A stretch of DNA of 64,000 nt, from positions 599,744 to 663,743 of the forward strand of contig NZ_JARNTW010000002.1 in the NCBI RefSeq assembly GCF_029433105.1, read 5' to 3'. This stretch comes from Runella sp. MFBS21 (GTDB lineage Bacteria > Bacteroidota > Bacteroidia > Cytophagales > Spirosomataceae). How positions within the stretch are numbered: position 1 is the first letter of the stretch; each line of letters opens with the position of its first letter. Below are positions 37,984-47,238 of this stretch, one piece after another. The notes beneath the pieces were generated by a model that saw nothing but the letters and a program-made list of their open reading frames with translations, searched no databases and was not told the DNA's origin. Both the position numbers and the translations under genes were made by a program.

Positions 37984-38115
37984 ATGATGTATTTATTGAT
38001 ACCAATCACCCTAGTTGGAATTGGCTATTGGGTTGCTACCGCCAAAAGTCCCAACAAAGAAATGTATGCTCCAGAAGAGTACCTCAGAAGACTGAGGAAT
38101 CCCCCCAAGTCCTAA
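37984..38115 (+). CDS. Possible small membrane protein, 43 residues
   Basis: The frame encodes one hydrophobic helix (MMYLLIPITLVGIGYWVA) followed by a charged tail with APEEYLRRLRNPP. Start, hydrophobic segment and charged end are well ordered and third positions look unbiased. No homologue comes to mind and no promoter is clear. A small palindrome (CTAAGTTT/AAACTTAG) lies over and after the stop codon. Confidence 0.35.
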   Translation: MMYLLIPITLVGIGYWVATAKSPNKEMYAPEEYLRRLRNPPKS

Positions 38116-38173
38116 GTTTTGAAACTTAGTAGGGGGTCGGTAAAATACATTGACCTTTTAATTTTTTCAGAAA

Positions 38174-41100
38174 ATGATCTTTTCTTCTACAAGAATATGT
38201 TGCTTGTGGGGGTTGTTGTTTGCAGTAAATTTACTGTATGCTTCTCCCTACAATACAAAGCGCGTAACTAACAAAAAACATGTTGCCGCTTCTGCTGCTG
38301 ATACCTTATATATATGGACAGGAGCAGTCAATACCGACTGGAACAACCAAAACAACTGGCTCGTAGAGGGTAGCGTTCCCGCCTCGCCTCCGACATTTGG
38401 TTCGATTCAAGGGAAATACACTAAAATTCCCGCACTGACTAACAATAACTATCCCGAAATTACGGCCCAATCAGGAGCACGGGCTCTGCTCATAGAGGAG
38501 GACGCCAAAGTCACTATCCTTAATGGTGGGGTTTTGAAAATAATAGGTAGTGCTACGGATGGGGTGCGAAACTATGGTACCCTTACCAACAACGGAAACA
38601 TGGAGGTAGATTCGGCTTACAACGATGGAGTAGTCAACTATGTAGGAGCTTCGATTGTCAACACCGCCACTTTCACCATTAATAACGGTCTGGGCAATCG
38701 CCTCGAAAATCATGGATATATCAACAACAGTGGCACTTTTGAGGCCGCAGGTGGAATCGAAGTTTCTTTTATAAATCACCCTAATGCGAGACTTATCAAT
38801 ACCCAAAGCTTTACGGCAATGGGCGGAACAAATGGTGCCCTTGAAAACTCGGGAAAAATTGATAATTACCAGCAATTCAGCTTAGTAGGAGGGTATTTGG
38901 GTACTGTATGTATTAGTTTTGACACATTATATAACCATACTGGAGGAACTTTTTCGATAAATGGGGGAAGACAGAGCCTTCTTGATAATGCCAAATATAT
39001 CAAAAACGAGGGGACGATGAATATTAGCAGAGTAGGAAATTCGGATGCTAATGTGTATGCTATTATCAATAGGGAGGGGGCTAGTATGTATAATGCTCTT
39101 GGTGCCACATTAACAAATACTTCCTTTACTAATGCAGGTTTTGAAAACAGTGGTTATATCAAAAATGAAGGTACTTGGACACTTGGAAGTGTAGGTGGGT
39201 CGGCTGAATGTTTAAAAAATACTAGCCAAGGAGAAATTCGCAACGAGGGTAGCTGGGATGTTTCAGGTACTAGTGGAAATGGTATTAGAAATGAGGGAAA
39301 AATTTCAAATGGACCCTCTTCTAGCCTGTCTTTTGTTGGTATATCAAATAATCAATCTATTCGTAACTATGGTATATTTTTGAGCGAAGCAGGATGTCAT
39401 TTGAATATATCAAGCACGGGGGGAACATCAATCATAAATTATGAAGGTGCTACTTTTTGTAATGAATGTAGCACAACGGTTGGCCCTCAGGGTGGGGGCT
39501 TTGTTGAGAATTATGGTAGAATGGAGCAAAAAGGCAACATATTGATAAAAAATGCACTTCCAACTTTACTTTTTAATGAAGGTTATTGCTATCTCAATTC
39601 AGAAATTAGCAAGTCTGACGGAATAGGAATATCTCAGTTAATATCAAATTCTGATTCTCTAATTCTTGGACCTGAGGCATATTTAAATTTGACTAACACT
39701 GCACGTATGTCTAAGATATTGGAAAACAAATCCACAGGCTATGTGTACAATGAAGGTCGTATAGAAGGGTTTGAGCAAATGAATATGGCTATTCAAAATC
39801 AGGGAAAGATGATTTTGGCAGCATCATCCTACATCAAAACCAAGGGGGTTGGAACACCTATCACCAATGGTGGTGAACTTCTAAATCAAGGAACCATTTT
39901 GTTGGATGATGCGATGACTGGATTTTCCAATACAGGCACTTTTACCAACGAAGGGCATATCAACGTTAACCGATTTGGAAATTATTCATTAAACAATACA
40001 GGAACTTTTACGAATAAAGGGCATTTCGAAACGGGCAATTCTACTAAAGGTATCTTCAACGACGGCGGAATCATCGAAAACCAAAACGTGATGGAAATAG
40101 ATTCGGTCTTTGAGAATGCTATTTTCCAACAAGGTGCCACTAGTACTTTTACCAACACGACTACGGGCAAAATTCACATTGATTTTGTATTCCAAAATGG
40201 TATCAAAAATGCCGCTGGTTCTTTTGTCAACAATGGCGAAATCTACGTGGCTCAATCAGATACAGTTGCTTTGGCAGGAGTCGAAAACAGTGGGACTTTT
40301 GAAAACAATAAACTAATACGTATCGGAGGAAATGGTAAAATAGGAATGGGCATCAAAAACTTGGGCACTTTCAACAACAAAGCCCAAAGTAGTCTTTATC
40401 TAAAAAGCGCAACGGGTTTGGGAATAGAAAACCAAGGTGGCACTTTCGACAATCAAGCCTGTGCGTATATAGAATCAGAACAGGCAATCGTCAATACCTC
40501 TGGTACTTTCATCAATGGTGGAATCATTCGCAAACTCAATGACGCCATCGTACAAGCTAGTAGCATAGGCACCAATACGGGGAACGTCGTCAATGAAGAT
40601 TCAGATGCTTTTACATTTGCGGGAAGCAATGCGCCACTACCAGTATCTATCAGCAGTAGCGATGATGCACTGTGTATCAATAGCAGTCGAACACTTACGG
40701 CCACTCCATCAGGAGGTAGCTTCAGTATCACAGGTCCTGGCACTTTGGTAGACAACCAACTGACGGCCACAGGAGCAGGAACTATCCAAATCACCTACAC
40801 CTTTGTAAGTGCCGAAGGATGTCAGTTTCCGCCTATACAGCAAACAATAGAAGTCCCCGCTTCGCCTATTATCACTAATGTAGCAGTCACACAGCCAAAT
40901 TGTGGCACTATGGGTAGTATTGTGGTCACGGCTACTGGTACAAGTACTATCGAATATAGCAAAGACAACGGAGCTAATTGGCAAGCTTCTTCAACTTTCA
41001 GCAATCTCAGCGCAGGAAGTTATCAGGTAAAAGCAAGGTTTGTTGGAGAAGAGGTATGTACTGTAAGCTACGTTAGCAATCCAGTAGTCCTTCAAAATAG

Positions 41101-41965
41101 TGGTAGTTTGGGCATTTTTAATGTCACAGGCGGAGGGATAATATGTGCTGGAAGTGGAGGGAATGCTCCCGGTGTGGCGGTGGTACTTAGTGGCTCGCAA
41201 GTAGGGGTCAATTACCAGCTCAAGCGGGGAGCTAACAACGTCGGAAATGCAGTAGCAGGGACTGGTAATATATTGGTATTTTCTAATCAGACCGTTGCAG
41301 GAGAGTACTCGGTAGTAGCTATGAGCCATGGGGGAGAATGTATGGAAACCATGAACAATTCCGTAACTATAGCTACAGGTACTACACCTACTACTTACAC
41401 CTTAACAGGAGGCGGCAGCTACTGTGCAGGTGGAGCAGGCGTAGCGATAGGTATGAGCAATTCTCAAGCTGGTGTCAACTATCAACTGCGACGTAGCAAT
41501 GCCAATATTGGGAGTCCTGTAGCAGGGAGTGGCAGTGCTATTTCTTTCGGTAATCAAACCTTGGCTGGGACTTATACCGTAGTAGCAACGCAAGTAAGTT
41601 CGGGCTGTACCCGCAATATGAGCGGTTCTAAGAGCGTGATTGTCTCTAATTGTGCCGGGAGGGAAGGGATAGCAGATTGGTCAAATCAAGATAGCTTTTT
41701 TGATGGGAAAAATTGGGCAGTGGTGTCTCCCAATCCTGTTGCAAATCAGAATATTGTGCTAGAACTAAGAGGGGTAGCAGGTCAATCGGTGAAATGGCAA
41801 CTGGTGAGTCTTCAAGGGAATATCCTCAAACAGCACCAAGTGCAAGTACCGTCTAACTTACATCGTCAGGAAATCAATGTCAGTACTTATAAAGTAGGAA
41901 CTTATGTGTTGAAGGTTGAAAGCGAAACACAAAAGACTACCCTAAAAGTACTCAAAATAGAATAA
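38174..41965 (+). CDS. Large type IX-secreted protein with N-G-T/N-rich repeats and Ig-like domains
   Basis: A 1263-residue exported protein. After the signal peptide (to about residue 24), residues 45-800 contain dozens of degenerate ~20-residue units centred on N(T/S)GTF.N.G.(I/F), for example near 585-620; the pattern suggests a long parallel beta-helix like filamentous adhesins. Residues 815-1140 hold Ig/SprB-like modules with paired cysteines (for example GGGSYCAGGAG) and repeated VNYQL(R/K)R segments. Residues 1183-1263 form a type A C-terminal sorting domain (SPNP..., then GTYVLKVE), directing export by the type IX system. It is likely a surface adhesin or matrix protein; that role is inference. 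Confidence 0.88.
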   Translation: MIFSSTRICCLWGLLFAVNLLYASPYNTKRVTNKKHVAASAADTLYIWTGAVNTDWNNQNNWLVEGSVPASPPTFGSIQGKYTKIPALTNNNYPEITAQSGARALLIEEDAKVTILNGGVLKIIGSATDGVRNYGTLTNNGNMEVDSAYNDGVVNYVGASIVNTATFTINNGLGNRLENHGYINNSGTFEAAGGIEVSFINHPNARLINTQSFTAMGGTNGALENSGKIDNYQQFSLVGGYLGTVCISFDTLYNHTGGTFSINGGRQSLLDNAKYIKNEGTMNISRVGNSDANVYAIINREGASMYNALGATLTNTSFTNAGFENSGYIKNEGTWTLGSVGGSAECLKNTSQGEIRNEGSWDVSGTSGNGIRNEGKISNGPSSSLSFVGISNNQSIRNYGIFLSEAGCHLNISSTGGTSIINYEGATFCNECSTTVGPQGGGFVENYGRMEQKGNILIKNALPTLLFNEGYCYLNSEISKSDGIGISQLISNSDSLILGPEAYLNLTNTARMSKILENKSTGYVYNEGRIEGFEQMNMAIQNQGKMILAASSYIKTKGVGTPITNGGELLNQGTILLDDAMTGFSNTGTFTNEGHINVNRFGNYSLNNTGTFTNKGHFETGNSTKGIFNDGGIIENQNVMEIDSVFENAIFQQGATSTFTNTTTGKIHIDFVFQNGIKNAAGSFVNNGEIYVAQSDTVALAGVENSGTFENNKLIRIGGNGKIGMGIKNLGTFNNKAQSSLYLKSATGLGIENQGGTFDNQACAYIESEQAIVNTSGTFINGGIIRKLNDAIVQASSIGTNTGNVVNEDSDAFTFAGSNAPLPVSISSSDDALCINSSRTLTATPSGGSFSITGPGTLVDNQLTATGAGTIQITYTFVSAEGCQFPPIQQTIEVPASPIITNVAVTQPNCGTMGSIVVTATGTSTIEYSKDNGANWQASSTFSNLSAGSYQVKARFVGEEVCTVSYVSNPVVLQNSGSLGIFNVTGGGIICAGSGGNAPGVAVVLSGSQVGVNYQLKRGANNVGNAVAGTGNILVFSNQTVAGEYSVVAMSHGGECMETMNNSVTIATGTTPTTYTLTGGGSYCAGGAGVAIGMSNSQAGVNYQLRRSNANIGSPVAGSGSAISFGNQTLAGTYTVVATQVSSGCTRNMSGSKSVIVSNCAGREGIADWSNQDSFFDGKNWAVVSPNPVANQNIVLELRGVAGQSVKWQLVSLQGNILKQHQVQVPSNLHRQEINVSTYKVGTYVLKVESETQKTTLKVLKIE

Positions 41966-41990
41966 TATGCTTGAGAACCATGATGTAAGC

Positions 41991-42024
41991 AAAATGGAGG
42001 ATGTTCATATCCTCCATTTTCTTT
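41991..42024 (+). terminator. Terminator of the large secreted protein gene
   Basis: A perfect 12-bp stem AAAATGGAGGAT / ATCCTCCATTTT with a 6-nt loop and a C/T-rich tail. Confidence 0.88.
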
Positions 42025-42109
42025 CTTAGATTCTCATTGTAAGCTTTTAGGCTCTGATATGGCAATATAGAAAGTACGTGTTTTTTTGAATAACTTATTT
42101 AACTCAAGC

Positions 42110-43519
42110 ATGGATAGATACGCACAGCTACAACTTTCGATTTTAGGGACAAAATCTGCTTTTTCTAAGATACAACGGCCTACGCGTTTTGGGGTGTTGA
42201 TTTGTTGGATAGCGGTTACTTATGCGGGGATTTTATATCCTTTTACGGTAGGAATGTTACTTTTTAGTATTGGTTTTATCAACTATTTATTGCTGTTAAG
42301 TTTTAGGATAAACAATAATTTTTTGTTTAAACCAAAAGCCGTTCTAAAGGAGCCTCAGGTAGCTCTTCTGGAATGGCCGAGTTTTTCGATTATTATCCCT
42401 TTAAAAAACGAATCAGCAGTAATCGAGGGGACTTTTCGTGCCATTCATGCCTTGGCATATCCCACCCATCTGAAAGAAGTGATTGTAGTGGTAGAAGAGA
42501 CGGATGCTGTCACCAAAGAAAGCCTACATAAGCTTACTTTGCCGTCCTATTTCCGTGTTTTGTACATTCCAGAGTTACCGCCTTATACCAAAGGGAGGGC
42601 TTTGGTACATGCGCTGAAAATAGCCACAGGCGAGTATTTGACGGTCTATGATGCCGAAAGCCGCCCCGAACCTTCACAACTTCAAAAAGCGGCATGTGCT
42701 TTTGCTAATACCAACGAAGAACTATGCTTACAAGCTAAAATCCATATATCTAATCCTAATACAAGTTGGGTAAGCCGTCAGTTTGCAGGAGAATACTACG
42801 AATGGTATGAGCGCCACATGCAAGAGTTGTCATCGCAAAAGCTGCCGTTTGGATTGGGGGGGAATTCTTTTTTTGTTTCAAAAGCCAATCTTGAAAAAGC
42901 CGGTGCTTGGGATCCTTTCAATGTCACAGAAGATGCAGAATTGAGTGTTAGACTTGTACAAAACAACGTGAAAATCACGCTTTTGGAGAGTGTCACCACA
43001 GAGTCATGTCCTGATAAAATAAAAGATTGGATTAATCAACGTACACGCTGGAACAAGGGACTCTTTATCACTCAGTTGGTACATCTAAAAAGTAGTTGGC
43101 GTCAGGGTGGTTTTGGACTAGAAGGCTGGTTGAGTTTTTGGGTACCTATGATGAGTGCCGCTATGGTGTCATTTTTTAATATTTACATTCCTTTATACTT
43201 AGGACTAAGCGATATACCTTACCCATTGCTTATTTTGATGAATGTGAGTTTGTGGATTTTGTTGGCGTTTAGTTTGGGTTGTTCTTGGATTATTAATTTG
43301 AAATCGTATCGTCAATTAGGTATTCAAAAATCAAATTTTGGGGTGTTCTTTGATGCTATTCGGTATTTGTTTTTGCATTTTGCGGCTGGTTTTAAATCGT
43401 ATGTGGAGTACTTTTTTGCCCCTATGCATTGGCATAAAACCATACACAATGAACTAATTCAACCAACACTTCCTGAGGAGAAATCTCTTCCTCAGGAGGA
43501 AGTGTTGGTATCCCCTTAA
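42110..43519 (+). CDS. Membrane glycosyltransferase family 2 (processive synthase-like)
   Basis: A 469-residue inner-membrane glycosyltransferase from the ATG at 42110; a TTG 24 bp earlier is in frame but less likely. Two N-terminal helices (about 30-70) precede the GT-A domain: SIIIPLKNE.AVIEGT, nucleotide-sugar binding DAE at 181-183, acidic TEDAELSVRL, and the QRTRW-type acceptor motif near residues 308-315. At least three helices follow (345-450). The order resembles cellulose/polysaccharide synthases such as XagB-like enzymes. The sugar is not predictable. It follows the secreted adhesin gene, but a terminator separates them. Confidence 0.88.
   Translation: MDRYAQLQLSILGTKSAFSKIQRPTRFGVLICWIAVTYAGILYPFTVGMLLFSIGFINYLLLLSFRINNNFLFKPKAVLKEPQVALLEWPSFSIIIPLKNESAVIEGTFRAIHALAYPTHLKEVIVVVEETDAVTKESLHKLTLPSYFRVLYIPELPPYTKGRALVHALKIATGEYLTVYDAESRPEPSQLQKAACAFANTNEELCLQAKIHISNPNTSWVSRQFAGEYYEWYERHMQELSSQKLPFGLGGNSFFVSKANLEKAGAWDPFNVTEDAELSVRLVQNNVKITLLESVTTESCPDKIKDWINQRTRWNKGLFITQLVHLKSSWRQGGFGLEGWLSFWVPMMSAAMVSFFNIYIPLYLGLSDIPYPLLILMNVSLWILLAFSLGCSWIINLKSYRQLGIQKSNFGVFFDAIRYLFLHFAAGFKSYVEYFFAPMHWHKTIHNELIQPTLPEEKSLPQEEVLVSP
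43462..43512 (+). terminator. Hairpin in the last codons of the glycosyltransferase gene
   Basis: ACCAACACTTCCTGAGGA pairs with a downstream TCCTCAGG-(GAG)-AAGTGTTGGT, an 18-bp stem with a three-base bulge and a 9-nt loop, lying within the coding sequence just before the stop. It may act as a terminator or RNA-stability element. There is no clear T run. Confidence 0.5.
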
Positions 43520-43527
43520 GCAGGTAT

Positions 43528-45195
43528 TTAGGGCAATTTTGGATGCTTTTTATGCCATGTGGTAGCATCTTGATATACCTTGGCTACGCCCAAAAGCTTG
43601 GCTTCGGCGTAGAGTTGAGCTGTGAAGGTAATGCTAGTAGGCATTCCGTTTTTATTGAATCCATTAGGCAGACACACACTTGGATGGCCCGATAGATTGG
43701 TATAAGTCAAGTTGCCTCCTGCATAAGTTGGAGTGATATACACTTCCACTTTCTCTTTCTTCAAAATTTGGTACAAATCCTGAATCATCTTGGTTCGGAC
43801 GCGTTGGGCCTGTACGTACTCTACGGCTGGAATAAACCGCGCCGAACGGAACTCATTGGGCCAGGCATTTTTGATTTGACGTACCATTTGGTCGTCTTTG
43901 TTGGTGAGGGTAAGTTCGTCAAAAGCAGCTCCTCCTTCTACGCCAATCGCAATCGTCAAATCTCCCAAAGGATAAGAAGGAAGCTCAAAAGCGACCAATT
44001 CGGCTCCCAATTCGCGGAGTTTAGATAGGGTTAGAGAATCATTGGCACGGTTGGGGTAATTGGACTCAAACGCTTTTTTAAGATAGCCAATCCGCATTCC
44101 TTTGAGGGTTTTGAGAGGTTCATAGTTAAAGGGCAAATCCCTCACCGTAGCATCATATCCATCTGGCCCTTTGATAGCATCAAAAATCAATGCACAGTCT
44201 TCGACCGAGCGCGTCATTGGGCCAATTTTGTCCATGCTCCAGCTCAGGGCCATTGCTCCGTAGCGACTTACGCGCCCAAAAGTAGGGCGTAATCCGGTGA
44301 CACCATTGACGGTAGAAGGAGAGACAATCGACCCTAATGTTTCGGTCCCGATGGCAAAGGGCAAACAGCCCGCTGCCACTGCCGAACCCGACCCCGCTGA
44401 AGAGCCGCTAGCGCCGGTTTTAGTATTCCAAGGGTTGCGGGTCATGCCGCCAAACCATACATCACCCCACGCAAACTCCCCAACCGACATTTTGGCCACT
44501 AACACCGCTCCTGCTTTTTCGAGCCGCTGAATCACCGTGGCATCATAGGGCAATTGTTGATTTTTGTAAATATTAGAACCCCAAGTAGTAGGATATCCTT
44601 TTTGGGCCAGTAAATCTTTGGCGCCGTACGGAATTCCATGCAAGGGACCCCGATATTTCCCCGCTTTGATTTCGGCATCTGCTTGGGTGGCTTGCTGCAT
44701 GGCGAGGTCTTCGGTCAAAGTGACGACATTGAGCAAGGTAGGGCTATATTTTTTGAGCCTAGCAATAAAAAATTGGGTTAACTCGACCGAGGAAATTTGT
44801 TTGGTTCGAATCAGCGCTCCCAATTCGGCAACTGTATAAAAAGCCAAACTATCGCGATTTAGGGGCATCGTTACTTTTCCTAGATGGCTGGCCTGAAAAG
44901 GTTTTTTGGTTTTTTCAAATTCAAAACCAACAGGAACGGGGTCAAAAAGCAGCGCGGGGGCAATGTCGTTGGTGAGTGGTATTTTACGAACTCGCTCAAA
45001 ACCTTTGAGTTGGTCGTTGAGATTGTCGAGCATAGAGTCTCGTTCGGCAGCCGAAAACTCTATCCCAAATACTTTGGAGGCATAATGGGCTATGTCGGAG
45101 GTAATGGGGTTTTCGGCTGGTCGATAGGCCGTTCCGAGTAAAAAGCTGCCTGCACAAGCAGCAATAGCTCCTAAGGAAAGTAAAAGTTTTCTCAT
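43528..45195 (-). CDS. Exported amidase-signature hydrolase
   Basis: A 555-residue amidase-signature protein with an N-terminal export or membrane signal (residues 4-23). The catalytic Ser-cisSer-Lys triad is visible as K193 (GIPYGAKDLL), S265 (GASGSSAGSGSA) and S289 (GTETLGSIVSPS). The export signal and the absence of gatB or gatC nearby argue against the Gln-tRNA amidotransferase subunit, despite the fold. The substrate is unknown; extracellular amides or peptides are possible. Convergent with the glycosyltransferase, 8 bp apart. Confidence 0.9.
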   Translation of the reverse strand: MRKLLLSLGAIAACAGSFLLGTAYRPAENPITSDIAHYASKVFGIEFSAAERDSMLDNLNDQLKGFERVRKIPLTNDIAPALLFDPVPVGFEFEKTKKPFQASHLGKVTMPLNRDSLAFYTVAELGALIRTKQISSVELTQFFIARLKKYSPTLLNVVTLTEDLAMQQATQADAEIKAGKYRGPLHGIPYGAKDLLAQKGYPTTWGSNIYKNQQLPYDATVIQRLEKAGAVLVAKMSVGEFAWGDVWFGGMTRNPWNTKTGASGSSAGSGSAVAAGCLPFAIGTETLGSIVSPSTVNGVTGLRPTFGRVSRYGAMALSWSMDKIGPMTRSVEDCALIFDAIKGPDGYDATVRDLPFNYEPLKTLKGMRIGYLKKAFESNYPNRANDSLTLSKLRELGAELVAFELPSYPLGDLTIAIGVEGGAAFDELTLTNKDDQMVRQIKNAWPNEFRSARFIPAVEYVQAQRVRTKMIQDLYQILKKEKVEVYITPTYAGGNLTYTNLSGHPSVCLPNGFNKNGMPTSITFTAQLYAEAKLLGVAKVYQDATTWHKKHPKLP

Positions 45196-45256
45196 TGATT
45201 TTTAGGTTGATGATAAAGTAGCACTAATAATAGCAACGATTAAAGCTAGAATGGTG

Positions 45257-45286
45257 TTTGCAATTTAGTACAAATCTGTATATTTG
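45257..45286 (+). promoter_or_regulatory. Bacteroidota-type promoter of tRNA-Arg
   Basis: TTTG at 45257-45260 and TATATTTG at 45279-45286 are separated by 18 bp. This matches the Bacteroidota primary sigma consensus (TTTG and TAnnTTTG). Transcription should start about 7 bp downstream, shortly before the tRNA at 45307. Confidence 0.72.
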
Positions 45287-45306
45287 CAGCCCAATTCGCT
45301 CAAAAT

Positions 45307-45378
45307 GCACCCGTAGTTCAATGGATAGAATTATGGTTTCCGGTACCATCGATAGGGGTTCGAGTCCCTTCGGGTGCA
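45307..45378 (+). tRNA. tRNA-Arg (anticodon CCG)
   Basis: A complete cloverleaf folds by hand. The acceptor stem is GCACCCG/CGGGTGC, the D arm GTTC-AATGGATA-GAAT, and the anticodon stem ATGGT/ACCAT around the loop TTCCGGT, with anticodon CCG at 45340-45342 reading CGG. The variable loop is CGAT, and the T arm has the loop TTCGAGT. Discriminator base A78 is followed by CA. A promoter lies upstream and a strong terminator starts 17 bp after the tRNA. Its 3' end appears to be an integration site. Confidence 0.95.
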
Positions 45379-45394
45379 CAATAAGAAATATAAC

Positions 45395-45438
45395 ATACAA
45401 AAAATGCCTTAGATTCGTGTCTAAGGCATTTTTTGTAT
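45395..45438 (+). terminator. Terminator after tRNA-Arg
   Basis: A perfect 19-bp stem (ATACAAAAAATGCCTTAGA and its complement) with the 6-nt loop TTCGTG and a T run in the descending arm. The AAAATGCCTTAGA stem is also used by the terminator at 60181-60217. Confidence 0.93.
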
Positions 45439-45442
45439 TACC

Positions 45443-45830
45443 ATGCACCACGGTAAACCCAAAAATGTTTCAGTAATGACGGTCACTCCTGAACTCAATA
45501 ACCGCCCTAATAAGGAGAGATTGCATTCCATTCAAATAGGTATTACCCACAATCGTAAATTAAAGCGCATTGCGTTGGAGTATGCCATCCCAATGCAGCC
45601 ATTAAAATGAAGATGCTGGAAGCGCAACAGGAAGATTTGCGTAGCCAAATTCCGGTCCTCTAAAAGCAATTTGCAATCTACGCTCAAGCAAGTTTAAGGA
45701 GTTTTTGAAACAGGAAGATTTGCTTTTTCCTGAACTGGATGATGATCTTATCAAATCCTACCAACGGCATCTGAAGAAAATCGGTAATGCCACCAATATC
45801 ATTTGTAATGCCATTTCGCTATCATTTTAA
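45443..45830 (+). pseudogene. Decayed tyrosine recombinase (phage integrase SAM-like), N-terminal part only
   Basis: Two pieces in different frames can be read. From 45443 the frame gives an arm-type DNA-binding region with IQIGITHNRKLKRIALEYAI. Near 45700-45830 another frame gives FKEFLKQEDLLFPEL, DDDLIKSYQRHLKKIG and NATNIICNAISLSF before a stop. These match the N-terminal arm-binding and SAM-like core-binding domains of Bacteroidota transposon integrases. At least one frameshift separates them and the catalytic domain (R..H.R..Y) is missing, so it is inactive. Its position directly after tRNA-Arg fits past integration there. Confidence 0.75.
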
Positions 45831-45964
45831 AATTGTGCTTTTGCGGCTCCTGTGATGGTCAGCTCAAGGGCCACTTTCATTTAATAGCAAAATTGTTGGG
45901 TAGGAAGGTAAGCTTTGCAAATCAAGCTTGGAATTTGCTATCAAATTGACTATAGATATGGTTA

Positions 45965-46090
45965 CCGCTAACGGTTTCGAGCTTGGCGATGTGGCGGATT
46001 TTTAGTATCCCGAAGGCTTTCGGGATTTTATAGAAGCATCGCGCCGGTGACCCGGTTCAGACGCCATATTGCCAATAGGATGTTAGTGGC
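45965..46090 (-). repeat. attC-like palindrome 1
   Basis: Cores GCTAAC (45967-45972) and GTTAG (46082-46086) bound imperfectly paired arms: left TTGGCGATGTGGCG pairs with the complement of CGCCATATTGCCAA (12 of 14). The left arm carries extra unpaired bases. A perfect inner hairpin, ATCCCGAAGG/CTTTCGGGAT-like, lies at 46007-46026. The stop codon of the upstream gene is formed inside the GTTAG core. It follows the gene at 46083-47237 in the gene's sense. Confidence 0.7.
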
Positions 46091-47237
46091 TGTGATTCTC
46101 ATTCCAATCAAGTTTTGTGATTTTATTTCCGTTTATAATGAGAACCGATATTTCCCTGTCCAAACCTGTTCCATAATGGTCTAAATTCATAAGAGTAAAG
46201 TTTCCATATTTGTTTGTAACGGGGTGGTGAGTGTAAAAATCGTCAAAAAATAAAGCATTTACAATTTGAATTTCATTATCCTTAATTTCCGCAAGGAAGG
46301 TTAAGTTAAAAAGATGAACCAAATATAAAACTTTGTCTTTGTGGTTGAATGAAGAAAATACCTGTACTCCATATAAATCAAATGTTTTTTTGAAGGCATT
46401 TGACTTGTCACTATAACCAATGGCTTGTCCCTTAAATGTTTTTCCAACTTCATTTGGTTGTGCCAAAGTTAGTTTTGTCGGGTCAGGTATGGTTTTTAAT
46501 TCTGTTGAGCCACCACCGTGTCCTAAATGAGCTAAAACATTATAGCCATTTTCATTTTTAATTATCGAGTTAGCACAAGTTGATTCAGTGAAAAAGGTTT
46601 TTAATGTTGATTTTTCAAAAAAGTAAACCGTCCCGCCCCATTCTCCAAAACAGTCGCCAAACACAATAAATCTATTGTCTTCAAATAGTTTTGGGCGATT
46701 TTTTAACGGAAATTTATTTTTTGATTTAGTCCATTTATTGCCATTCCAAAGATAAATTGAATTTCCTGAAAGCCCACCTAACTGATTGTTAATTATCCAA
46801 TGATAATTGAATTGTTTAGTATTTAACTTGTTTTCTAATTTTGTATTTCGTTCAAAATTGTCAAGATTAAAACAAGCAAATTTTCCATTTTCAAAAAGAG
46901 AAACGAGTGAATTGTCATAAATAACTGAAAAGGAATTTGGGAAGTTTTTTACATTGTTTTTTTCTTCACCTTCATTTTCATATTTGTCTGTGAAGTATGG
47001 ATTTTTAATAACAATATGATTTGTATCGAACTCAATGTAGTTGTCGCTTACGGAAACCTTAAATTTCTCTTTGTAAGGACTTAAATATAAAGTGTCTTTT
47101 GTTACAGAAACTTTTTTCCAAGTTTGCTTTCGGAAATGGTCAATAAGTTTTTTCTCAAAATTCAGTTGTTTGTTTTGAGCAAACGTTGAAATTGAAAGCC
47201 CGAAGCTTAATATTATGTAGAATAGTTTGTTTGTCAT
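46083..47237 (-). CDS. Hypothetical exported protein, cassette gene 4
   Basis: A 384-residue protein starting at the ATG at 47237; a GTG two codons upstream lies inside the neighbouring palindrome. Signal peptide MTNKLFYIILSFGLSISTFAQ. The rest is beta-strand-rich with many W/Y/F-containing segments (IYLWNGNKWTKSKNKF, VYFFEKSTLKTFF), perhaps a beta-propeller. I recognise no family. Its TAA stop is part of the palindrome core that follows. No promoter is evident between it and the preceding palindrome. Confidence 0.72.
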   Translation of the reverse strand: MTNKLFYIILSFGLSISTFAQNKQLNFEKKLIDHFRKQTWKKVSVTKDTLYLSPYKEKFKVSVSDNYIEFDTNHIVIKNPYFTDKYENEGEEKNNVKNFPNSFSVIYDNSLVSLFENGKFACFNLDNFERNTKLENKLNTKQFNYHWIINNQLGGLSGNSIYLWNGNKWTKSKNKFPLKNRPKLFEDNRFIVFGDCFGEWGGTVYFFEKSTLKTFFTESTCANSIIKNENGYNVLAHLGHGGGSTELKTIPDPTKLTLAQPNEVGKTFKGQAIGYSDKSNAFKKTFDLYGVQVFSSFNHKDKVLYLVHLFNLTFLAEIKDNEIQIVNALFFDDFYTHHPVTNKYGNFTLMNLDHYGTGLDREISVLIINGNKITKLDWNENHSH

Positions 47238-47238
47238 A

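Noticed and set aside
37812-38129. 105-codon frame across the short direct repeats
   Set aside because: It starts within the repeat block and has no domain; a different frame at 37984-38115 gives a more protein-like product.
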